Positions 55,555-64,000 of a stretch of 64,000 bases of DNA are shown here, piece after piece. Location of the stretch: assembly GCA_028571685.1 (NCBI GenBank), contig CM053142.1:131246796-131310795 (forward strand), written 5' to 3'. Source of the stretch: Heterohyrax brucei. Lineage: Eukaryota > Chordata > Mammalia > Hyracoidea > Procaviidae. A model generated the notes under the pieces. That model made no database searches. It had not been told where the DNA came from and saw nothing but the letters and a program-made list of their open reading frames with translations. A program made the position numbers and the translations under genes. Positions within the stretch are counted from its first letter, which is position 1; every line of letters begins with the position of its first letter.

Positions 55555-58500
55555 GTGTATTTTTGTTGCTGGGTGCTGTTGAGTCAGTTCTGACTCATAG
55601 CAACCTTGTGTGCAGCGGAATAAAACACTGCCTGGTTCTGTACCATCCTCAGAATCATCATCATGCTTAAGCTCCCTGTTGCAGCCTCTTGTCAGTCCAT
55701 CTCATTAAAGGTCTTCCTGTTTTTTAACAAACATGATGTCATTCTCCAGGGACGGATCGTTCCTGATAACATGTCCAGAGTATATGCTGTGTAGCTTGGC
55801 CATCCTCGCTTCTAAGCAGCATTCTGGTTGTATATCTGCTGAGACAGATTTGTTTGCTCCCTGGCAGTTCATAGTATATTCAGTATTCTTCACCAACGCT
55901 ACACTTGAAAGGCATCAATTCTTCTGTCTTCCTTATTCATCGTTCAGGTTTTGCATACGTATGATGCGATTGAAAATACAGCTTGGGTCAGGCACACCTT
56001 AGTCTTCACAGTGACAGCTATATGTTTTTCAATACTTTAAAGAGGGCTTTTGCAGCAGATTTGCAAAACGCAGTGCATCTTTTGATTTCTTGACTATTGT
56101 TTTCATGAGTGTTGATTGTAGATCCAAGTAAAATGATACACTTGACAACTTCAGTGTTTTCTCCATTTATCGTGATGTTCTTATTGTTTCAGTTTTAAGG
56201 ATTTGTTTTTCTTTATGTTGATATGTAATCTGTACTGAAGGCTGTGGTCTTTTATCTTCATCAGTAAATGCTTTCAGTTGTCTTCATTTTCAGCAAGCAG
56301 GGTTGTGTCATCTGATAACACAGGCTATTAATGAGTCTCCAATCCTTATGCCATGTTTTTCTTCATATAGTTAAACTTCTTGGATTATTTGTTCAGTGTA
56401 CAGATACAGTAAGCGTGGTGAAAGGATACAACAGTTTCCTGTCTATAAACCATGCAGTATTTCGTTGTTCTGTTTAAAGGACTGTCTCTTTATCTATGTG
56501 CGGGTTCCTCATGAGCATAATTAAGTGCTCTGGAATTCCCATTCTTTGCAGTGTTACTCATAATTTCGTAATGTACCACACAGATACCTCTGCATAGTTA
56601 CTAAAATACAAGTAAACATCTTTCTGGTGTTCTCTGCTTTTCAGCTGGGATTCATGTGACATATGAGCCATGATATCCCTGATTCATATCCTCTTGTGAA
56701 AATAGCTTGAATTTCTGGCAGTTCCTACTTGATACATTGCTGTAGCTGCTTTTGAATGATCTTCAGCACAATTTTACTTTCATGTAATAGTAATGGTGGC
56801 GTTTGATAATTTCTGCCCAGGGAAGGATCACCTATCTTGGGAATAGGCATAAATAGTGATCTCTTCCAGTCAGTTGACCAGGTAGCTGTCTTCCAAATTT
56901 CTTGGCATGGATGAGTGAGCATTCTAGTGCTGTATTCATTTATTGAAATATCTCAGTTGGTATTCTCTCAATTCCTGGAGCTTTGCTATTTGCCAGTGCC
57001 TTTGATTCTGCTTGGACTTCTGTGTCATTGGTTCCTGATCATGTGCTGCCTCTTAAGATGGTTGTGTCGACCAGTTCTGTTTGGTATTGAGACTATTCCT
57101 TCCATTTTAAAATGCTTTCTATGTCATTTAATATTTTTTCCCATAAAATTCTTTAGTGTTGCAACTTGAGCTCAAGTTTTTTCTGCAGTTCTTTCAGCTT
57201 CAGAAATGCAAGGCAAGTTCTTCTCGTTTAGTTTTCTCTCTCCAGCTCTTTGCACATGTCATTATAATACTTTGTCTTCTTGAGCTGTGGAAATCTGGTT
57301 CCTCATCATTTTCTTCTTTTCACTTTAGCCACTCAGTGTTTGAAAGCAAGTTTCAAAGTCTCTTCTGACATCTTTTTTGGTGTTGTATCTCCTTGGTGTC
57401 TTTACTGACGTCTTGCTTTCTTCATGCATGGTGTCCCTCATGTTGTCCTGTAACTCTCCTGGTCTTTGGTCAGTAGTATTCAGTGCACTGAAGCTCTTCT
57501 TCAGATTGTCTCTAAACTCAAGTAGATGTACTAAAGATTGTTAGTTAACTCTTGTGGTCTTATTCTATTTCTTTCACTTTAAACTGGAACTTGTATATGA
57601 ACAACTGATGGTCTGTTTCACAGAGTCCAGCCTTGTTCCAACTGATAACCAAGTTTTTCCAATGTTTCTTGCTACAGGAGTAGTTGTGTTGATTTCCTGT
57701 GTATTCCATCTGGTGAGGTCCACGTGTACAGTTGCTGTTTATGTTGGTGAAAAAGGTTCTTGGCAATGAGAAGGTTGTTGGTCTTGCAGAATTTTATTAT
57801 GCAGACTCGGGCATTATTTCTGTCATTAGTGTCATGTTTTCCAGCTACCACTCCTCCTTTGTCTCTAACTTTTGCATTCTAATCACAATACTTATCAATA
57901 CATCCTGATTGCATATTTGATCAGTTTCAGACTGCAGAGGTTGATAACAATCTTAGGTTTCTTCATCTTTGATGTTAGTGGTTGGTGAATCAGTTTGAGT
58001 AATAGTCACGTTAACTGGTCTTCCTTGTTACATGTGTGGATGGTATCACTGACAGCACTGTACTTCAGGATCAACCTTGGAGTGTTCTTTAACAGTGAGT
58101 GCAGTGTCATTCATCTTCAATTTGTCATTCATAGCATAGTAGACCATGTGATTGTCCAGTTCAGAAAAGCGAGTAGCAGTCCTTTTCAGCTTACTAGTGC
58201 CTAGGATATCCATGTTTGTGTTCCATTTTATTTTTGACCATTTCCGGTTTTCCTAGATTCATACTTTATACATTCCATGATTCTGTTAGGAATGTTTGCA
58301 GCTGTTTTCTTCTCATTTTGAGTCTTGCCACATCAGCAAATCAAGGTTCCAAAGGCTTGACTCCATGTCATTAAGATCTACTGTACCTCAAGGAGGTAGC
58401 TCTTTCCAGTTGTATTTTGAGTGCCTCCCAACCTAAGGAACTCATCTTCTGACACTGTATCAGACAGTATTCTGCTGCTATTCATAAGATTTTCACTGGC

Positions 58501-58690
58501 AAATTCCTTTCATAAGTAGGCCACTGGGCCAGCCTCCTTGTGTGTCTCAGTGTGCGAGCTTGGCTGAAACATGTCTGCCGAGGATGACCCTGCTAGTATC
58601 TGAACGCCAGTGGCATAGCGCTCCGCATCACATCAGCATGCAAGCCTCCACAGCATGCTGAACTGGCAGACACTGGAAGGTTGTTGTATC
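55555..58690 (-). mobile_element. RTE-clade LINE, nearly complete, antisense
   Basis: On the + strand it starts with the reverse complement of the RTE tail ('gctgttgagtcagttctgac', 'tcatagcaaccttgtgtgca'), then 'ttgcagcctcttgtcagtcc', 'gttcctgataacatgtccag', 'tttcactttagccactcagt', and ends near 58690. At about 3.1 kb it is the longest RTE copy in the window. Minus-strand frames are broken by many stops, so it is dead. Confidence 0.82.
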
Positions 58691-58694
58691 AGTT

Positions 58695-58860
58695 GGTTAA
58701 CATTTGTGAACTGTAAAAAAAGGCTTAGAGTTCTTGCCAACAACCCAGTATCTTTACTTCTAGGGCTCTATCCTAGGTACGCAGTCAGAAAGTTGAAGAT
58801 TTATGCATGGGGGTATTTGTGATAGCATCATTTATAATTGAGAATATGCCATGTATAGCA
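58695..58860 (+). mobile_element. Old L1M-type 3' fragment
   Basis: 'cccagtatctttacttctag', 'ggctctatcctaggtacgca', 'tgtgatagcatcatttataa' fit an old L1 3' UTR. Confidence 0.5.
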
Positions 58861-58864
58861 GTAG

Positions 58865-59670
58865 AGAATTCTGTCAGCTCATCTGTAATGCAGGCCATTA
58901 TCATATCTTGCCCTGACCACTGTAACAGCCCTTTGATTTTCTCTGTTTCTACTCTTGTTTTTTCTTCACAGTAACAGAAGAGATTGTAGAAGGCAGATTG
59001 AATTGGAAACCCTGGTGGCGTACTGGTTTAAGTGCTACATCTGCTAACCAAAAGGTCGGCAGTTCAAACCTACCAGGCAGTCCTTGGAAACTATGAGGCA
59101 GTTCTCCTGTGACCTCTGGGGTCGCTATGAGTTGGACACAGCTTCGATGGCAGTGGGTTTTTGTTGTTGTTGTTGTTTAAAGTGAATTGTGTCATACCTC
59201 CAATTAACTGTATTTTGGTGGTTTACCCTTGGCTTTCAAATTAATCCATACTTCTTACTTTGACTCACAAGGTCGTGATCTGTTATTAACATGGTTTCTT
59301 GCCTTTTTCCCTTCCTTTAAATTGTGTTTCAGCCTCACTTATTGGTTTCTTAGACAAATAAAGCTTCTTGCTTTAAGGCCTTTGTACACAGTTCTTTCTT
59401 GTCTGGAGGTGTTCTACCTCTACCTTGCTAGTGGAGTTCTTGTCTGCTAGTTCTGGTCTGTTTTTGCTTAAATGTGACCTCAGAGAGGCTATTCCTCTTG
59501 TTTTTCTTTCCTTGTGGGCTCCATTTCCATCATAGGACTCATCTGAGCTTGTGAATAATTGTTTTTGTTGCCTAGGTGTTTGAAGATACACTCCCTTGGG
59601 AGGCAGGCATGGCTGACTTCTTGTCACTGTTTTGCATCCATTGCTTCTCACTAGGTCAAAATAGAGCAGG
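58865..59670 (+). mobile_element. L2 LINE fragment split by AfroSINE
   Basis: 'gccctgaccactgtaacagc' before the SINE; 'ctcacaaggtcgtgatctgt', 'ttaaggcctttgtacacagt', 'aaatgtgacctcagagaggc' after it; all in L2 sense order. Confidence 0.65.
59003..59182 (+). repeat. AfroSINE inside L2
   Basis: 'ggaaaccctggtggcgtact', 'tctgctaaccaaaaggtcgg', 'ctggggtcgctatgagttgg', 'gatggcagtgggtttttgtt', with a (GTT)n end. Confidence 0.92.
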
Positions 59671-59834
59671 TGCTCATGGGTGTGGATCAGATAGTTCAGT
59701 TGTACTAAACAGTATGTGAAGGACCCTGTATTCTGCAGCCATTAAAAATGTGAAAGGATAATGGCGTCAGAAATGACTCAAGATTTTATGTGAGAGAAAC
59801 AACTCAAAAGTTGTAAATACTAACTCCCCCTCCC

Positions 59835-60045
59835 TCATTCCTGTCCAGTTGATTCTGACTCAAGACATCGCTGTGTGTTACAGAGTAGACTGCTCCATAG
59901 GGTTTTCTTGACTGTAATCTTTACAGAAGCAGATCACCAGGCAGGTGTTTCTTCTGCAACAACGCTGGGTGGGTTTGAACCACCAACCATTAGGTTTGTG
60001 GTCAAGCACAAACAGTTTGAGTCACCCAGGGACTTAGTTGTGTAT
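59835..60045 (-). repeat. AfroSINE, long form, antisense
   Basis: 'gtccagttgattctgactca', 'ttcttgactgtaatctttac', 'agaagcagatcaccaggcag', 'tgggtgggtttgaaccacca'. Confidence 0.85.
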
Positions 60046-60064
60046 GTACATTGTTACTAGGTAC

Positions 60065-60258
60065 AGTCAAATTGGTTTTGACACATAACAACCCCATGTG
60101 ATAGAGTAGTAGAAACTGTCCATAGGGATTTCTAGGCTGTAATTTTTATAGGAGCAGATCACCAGGTCTTTGTCCTACAGAACCATTGGGTAGGTATGAA
60201 CTGCCGACCTTTTACTTAGCAGTTAGAATAATCATTGTTGCTATCTGGGCTCCTTAGC
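60065..60258 (-). repeat. AfroSINE, long form, antisense
   Basis: 'caaattggttttgacacata', 'taggctgtaatttttatagg', 'agcagatcaccaggtctttg', 'gaactgccgaccttttactt', ending 'gggctcctta'. Confidence 0.86.
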
Positions 60259-60734
60259 TGTATGTACAGTATGATTCAAAAAAGTTTTTTCACAGGAAAA
60301 TAAATAGTTCAAAAAATAGAAATTGGGATGTTGCTGCTCTAAAATGTTGATAGTGGTTACTTTAAGGTAGCGTTACAGGGGATTTACAGTTTGTTGCTTT
60401 TATGTAGATTTTTATGATGAGTAGTGTATTACTTTAGTAGGAAAAAAAAGCCCCATATCATTATTTTTTATCTTGACTACCAAATTATTAGTAACATGAT
60501 TTAGACTTCCAGCTTTTTCAAATAGAGAATGATTAAGAACTTACAACCAGAACTTGTGATCTAGTTGCAGTATAGGTTATAAGCGTGTTTCAAGAATTCA
60601 GAGGAAAAGGAGATGACTTATGACCAAGTACAAAATGGATTTATCAGCATATGGAATGAAAAAAATGACATTGCTTCAGATCCTACAGTCATTAAAAAGA
60701 TACTGAGGTATTATGAGAACTTTATACCAGCAGG

Positions 60735-61128
60735 GTTCACCTCTTAGATGAAATTCCTTGAATAGCATAGTGCTTCATTTTATATTTCTTTGTAATAAAC
60801 CACCCAAAAGCTTACTGGTAAAACTACAGCCATTTCATGTCTCTCACAGCTCAAAGAGTTGATGAGCTCTGTTGGCTGGTTCTCACTGGATTCTTTCCTA
60901 TGGTTCCAGAAAGACAGCAGCTGGTGCTGGGATCCTTGGAGGCTCACCTGGGGCACTGAGACACTGTCCGTCTGCACTGCAGTTCCAGGGCCTCAAAAGT
61001 GGCCTATGTGCTCTCATCAGCAGGGAAGGCAGCCTTCTGAGCTGATGGCTCAGGACGTAAGGAGCATTTTTTCAAGAGCTGCAAAGACCTAGCTTCAGAA
61101 ATTGTGTGGCGTAATTTCCACAACATTG
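60735..61128 (+). mobile_element. Possible MLT1-type LTR
   Basis: 'ttgtaataaaccacccaaaa', 'ctgttggctggttctcactg', 'gcagggaaggcagccttctg' recall an MLT1-like LTR. No ends or duplications are visible. Confidence 0.4.
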
Positions 61129-61129
61129 C

Positions 61130-61335
61130 ATAGGAGCCCTGGTGGTACAGTGCTCAAACACTGTGCTGCTTATTGAAAGTTGGCTTTTGAACCTAGCCAG
61201 CTGACTTGCTTCCTAAAGATTATGACAAAGAAGACCAACTCTGTAGTGCAGTTCTGCTTAGTGGTACATGTGGTTGTCATGACTTTGAGTTGACTGTATA
61301 GTAACTTGTTTGGTGGGGGTTTTTTTTTTTTTTGA
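61130..61335 (+). repeat. AfroSINE, diverged long form
   Basis: 'taggagccctggtggtacag', 'cctaaagattatgacaaaga', 'gtagtgcagttctgcttagt', then a G/T-rich tail ending in a T run at 61319-61333. Confidence 0.78.
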
Positions 61336-61559
61336 GTCTCTGTGAGATGAATGACAAATACTTTGTACCCTATTTAAGTCTACCCTACATAATTTATCAA
61401 AACTGAAAGAGATGTAAATAATAGACAGTCTGCATAACCTTACATCTGACAAATTATAACTATTACTAGACTCACCTGTGAAAGTAAATTCAAAGCTTAG
61501 TGCGCTTTGATGTTAAATAATAAGTATTTTCAGTCCACATAGAACATTTGTATTGTTGG

Positions 61560-61890
61560 TTTGAGTAGATGCCCTGGTGTATTTTCTCAAATGAGTATCC
61601 AGATAACTCAGCAACATTTATTGAAAAGATCTATTCCAGTTATACTTGGGAGTGCAACCACAGACCACTGGATTGTGTTTGAAAAGGGGTCTGTTTCTAG
61701 AATTTCTGTTCATTTCTCTTGTCTGGTTTGCTACATCTGAGACGATACCACACCATACTAACTAATATAGCTTTATAGTAGGTCTTGTTGTCTTTGAATG
61801 AATATCCTTATTCTTCACTATTTTCTTGGCTAATCTAAGACAGCATTTACATAGGAATTTTAAATTTAACTTGAAAATTGCCCCTGTCAC
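61560..61890 (-). mobile_element. L1 ORF2 fragment, antisense
   Basis: 'cagcaacatttattgaaaag', 'aatatagctttatagtaggt' and 'attttcttggctaatctaag' are the reverse complement of the L1 3' ORF2 region. Confidence 0.65.
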
Positions 61891-62079
61891 CCAAAATAGC
61901 AAAGAATCATAAAAGAAAAACAAAACAAGTACGTGTGTAAGCGAACAAAACAACTGGCTGTGATTTTCAGTGGAATTTTCCAAAATAACACATTTGGAGA
62001 GAAGGAACGTCTTTAGAATATTTAGTCTTAAAATTCTTATTTTGAGTATTTCCTCCGTTTATTCAATTCTATTAGTGTC

Positions 62080-62262
62080 TCTGGAAGCCCTCGTGGCATA
62101 CTTAGTGGTTAAGTAGTCCTATTGCTTACCAGAAGGTTAGCAGTATGAATTTGCCTGGTGCTCCTTGGAAACTTCGTAAAGCAGCTCTCCTCTGTCCCAT
62201 AGTGTTGCGATAAGTCAGAATGGACTGGATGGCAGTAGTTTTATTTTCTTTGGTGTTAATAT
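62080..62262 (+). repeat. AfroSINE
   Basis: 'ggaagccctcgtggcatact', 'attgcttaccagaaggttag', 'gtgctccttggaaacttcgt', 'gcgataagtcagaatggact'. Confidence 0.84.
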
Positions 62263-63725
62263 CTTCCTTTTATGTTTTATCATTTTCGGGATAGAATTCT
62301 CACTTCTTTTTGGTAGATTTATTCCTGGATATCCAATTAATTGGATGTTGTTGTGAATGGTATCATTTTCTTTGTTTTCTGTTTATTTCTGGTAGAGCAG
62401 AATATTACTGGTTTATGTATGTTATCTTGTATCTACAAGTGTTGTTAAATTTACTTATTAAATCAGTGTGTCTATAATTTTTATTGCCTAAGTACATGAT
62501 CATTTATAAGATATTTAAGTGATTGCAAAGTTGCCTTCCTTTGTAACTTGTAATACTTATTTTTCACTGCTTACAACTTCGACTACTCCTCCAGTTATCA
62601 GATGAAAAGTTGTAAATTTACTGATTTAGAAATTATGTTTTTAAAATTATTTAGTAATTTAAAATTTAAATTCATTATTTAAAATTATTTATTAATAAAT
62701 ATTTAACCATTGAGTCTTATATGTAGCTGTCCTTTGTAAGGTTGATGAAATTACTTGAATGCTACTTTGCCTATATATATATTCAGAAACATATATTGAC
62801 TTCTATCAAGATGGTCTTATACTTTTTTCTCCTCCTTTAGTTAATGTGGAGGGTTTTGTTATTTGATTTTCTAGTTCTTAAACAATCTTGAATTTCTGAA
62901 ATAAAGCCAAATTGATCATGATGTATTATAAATGGTATGTAGTACACCCCCTCACCTGGGCTTTGAGTGTATGTAACTAATAAACCATCAGTCTCATCTC
63001 TCTCACACGTACACGCACGGACACACATGCACACACACACACACAAGATGACGGGAGTAAAAATACGAGAGTTGTACATGTTTCAGCCATGTAGATTGAA
63101 TTTCGTAACCCTGTTAGAGGCATAGAAGGTTGCAGTGAGCATCCATGCATCCAAATCCTTAAATAGGATGAACAGTTATTCACTCCTACCACCAGTGTGT
63201 AAAAATGTACTTTCTCTCGAGTCCTTATGGATACTGAATGAGAATCCCATTTTAATTTTTGTTTTCTTATGGATGAAAAATGCTTCTTGTTTCACTTTGC
63301 TTTTCTTGATCAGTAGGAGGTTGGGGATCTTTTTATGTTAGTAATTTATTTTTGTTTTATTTTGCTGTGTCTTGTCTTTGACCTTATTTTAAAAATGAAG
63401 GTTTATTTTTGTCTTGATTTAGGACTTTGAATAATAATGGATATTCACCATTTTTTATTACCATCCATTGCAAAGAGTTTCTTCCAGGGTGACATTTGTC
63501 TGGTCATGCCATTTTGCCATGTAAATCTTAAAAGTGTAGTCTTGACAGTCTCTTGAAGGCTTTGTTGGTATTATGTCGTAGTTTACATCTTGACCCCCGT
63601 TTTGTGAGACTATTCTCTTAAAGGTTCTTGCATGGTTTTGTTCTTTATGTTTAGTCTACTTGGAATTGTTTTTTTTGTCTGGTATTAAGGTAGGGATCTA
63701 AATTATGTTCGTGACAGATTAGGGT
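62263..63725 (-). mobile_element. L1 LINE fragment, antisense
   Basis: 'tagatttattcctggatatc', 'gttgttgtgaatggtatcat', 'ttgatcatgatgtattataa', 'gcaaagagtttcttccaggg', 'ttgttctttatgtttagtct' are reverse-complement L1 ORF2/3' blocks, in pieces. A (CA)n microsatellite (63028-63044) and an upstream CA/CG-alternating stretch sit inside it. Confidence 0.6.
63028..63044. repeat. CA microsatellite
   Basis: About eight CA dinucleotides preceded by imperfect repeats ('acacgtacacgcacggacac'). Confidence 0.85.
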
Positions 63726-64000
63726 AGCATTCTGACTTTTGTTTCCCTAATCCTTTTGCCTTTTTACTTTTTTAATTATGATAAAAAGAAAAAAATGCTT
63801 ATAGCAAAATACTTGCCAGTTAACCAGTTTTTCCCTATTCAATTCAGTGACATTAACGTTCTAACTTAAATCGCATGTTATTTAAAACGGACAGTTTTTC
63901 ACTGGTTTTGATTCCTGTTGCAAATAACAAGGTGCTGAAGACATTGAAGCATTTAGAATATCTTCTAAATAAACATTTTTGATTCTTTTCAGAAAAATGG

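Noticed and set aside
63981-64000. Possible acceptor of the next MDM2 exon at the right edge
   Set aside because: The pyrimidine tract and AG fit, but the next bases (AAAAATGG) give E-K-W after the pending G, not the conserved E-E-N-S-D expected. Only eight bases are visible.

Overview
This is mammalian nuclear DNA, almost certainly from an afrotherian and most likely an elephant or another paenungulate. Two lines of evidence support this. First, the window carries the conserved neighbours SLC35E3 (its last two coding exons) and MDM2 (promoter and first six coding exons), both on the + strand; this is the gene order I know from human chromosome 12q15. Second, the dominant interspersed repeat, with nearly fifty copies or fragments on both strands, is a tRNA-headed SINE with the sense pattern 'ccctggtgg..cagtggttaag...ctaaccaaa...ggcagtt...ctctgtcctatagggt..ctatgagt.ggaat..act'. 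That is the AfroSINE type, and it is accompanied by an RTE-clade LINE whose 3' end resembles the SINE tail. The species call is inference; the genes and repeats are read from the sequence.

Layout. 1-4185 is SLC35E3 intron filled with MIR, L1 and AfroSINE pieces. SLC35E3 exons lie at 4186-4268 and 9110-9296, separated by an intron with a U12-type (minor spliceosome) 5' splice site and branch-point candidate. The SLC35E3 3' UTR appears to run to about 11.6-12.0 kb. About 12-40.2 kb is intergenic and repeat-rich: RTE LINEs, a complete-length dead mariner with TA duplications, L1 and L2 relics, several MaLR-like LTRs, and two solo LTRs (class II-like with a 6-bp target duplication, class I-like with a 4-bp target duplication). 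A CpG island from about 40.25 to 41.3 kb holds MDM2 exon 1 (P1 promoter). The p53-inducible P2 promoter follows, with two p53 response elements, an AP-1 site and a TATA-like box. MDM2 coding exons lie at 41641-41727 (start codon), 45288-45362, 48050-48183, 50665-50714, 54169-54236 and 54396-54492. They encode about the first 170 residues: the p53-binding domain and the start of the NLS region. The acidic, zinc-finger and RING exons lie beyond the right edge, after more than 9.5 kb of repeat-filled intron that includes a 3.1-kb antisense RTE.

How the parts work together. MDM2 is the E3 ligase that restrains p53, and p53 in turn activates the P2 promoter, so this window holds the feedback node. 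In this copy each p53 element contains one half-site that matches RRRCWWGYYY exactly, whereas the human half-sites as I remember them do not. Exon 1 keeps two 14-codon upstream ORFs and an in-frame upstream ATG matching the human arrangement. The short intron before the coding start carries a 33-bp tandem duplication that doubles an acceptor-like motif. I found no CRISPR array, no functional tRNA or rRNA gene, no TP53 retrogene, and no convincing protein gene other than these two.
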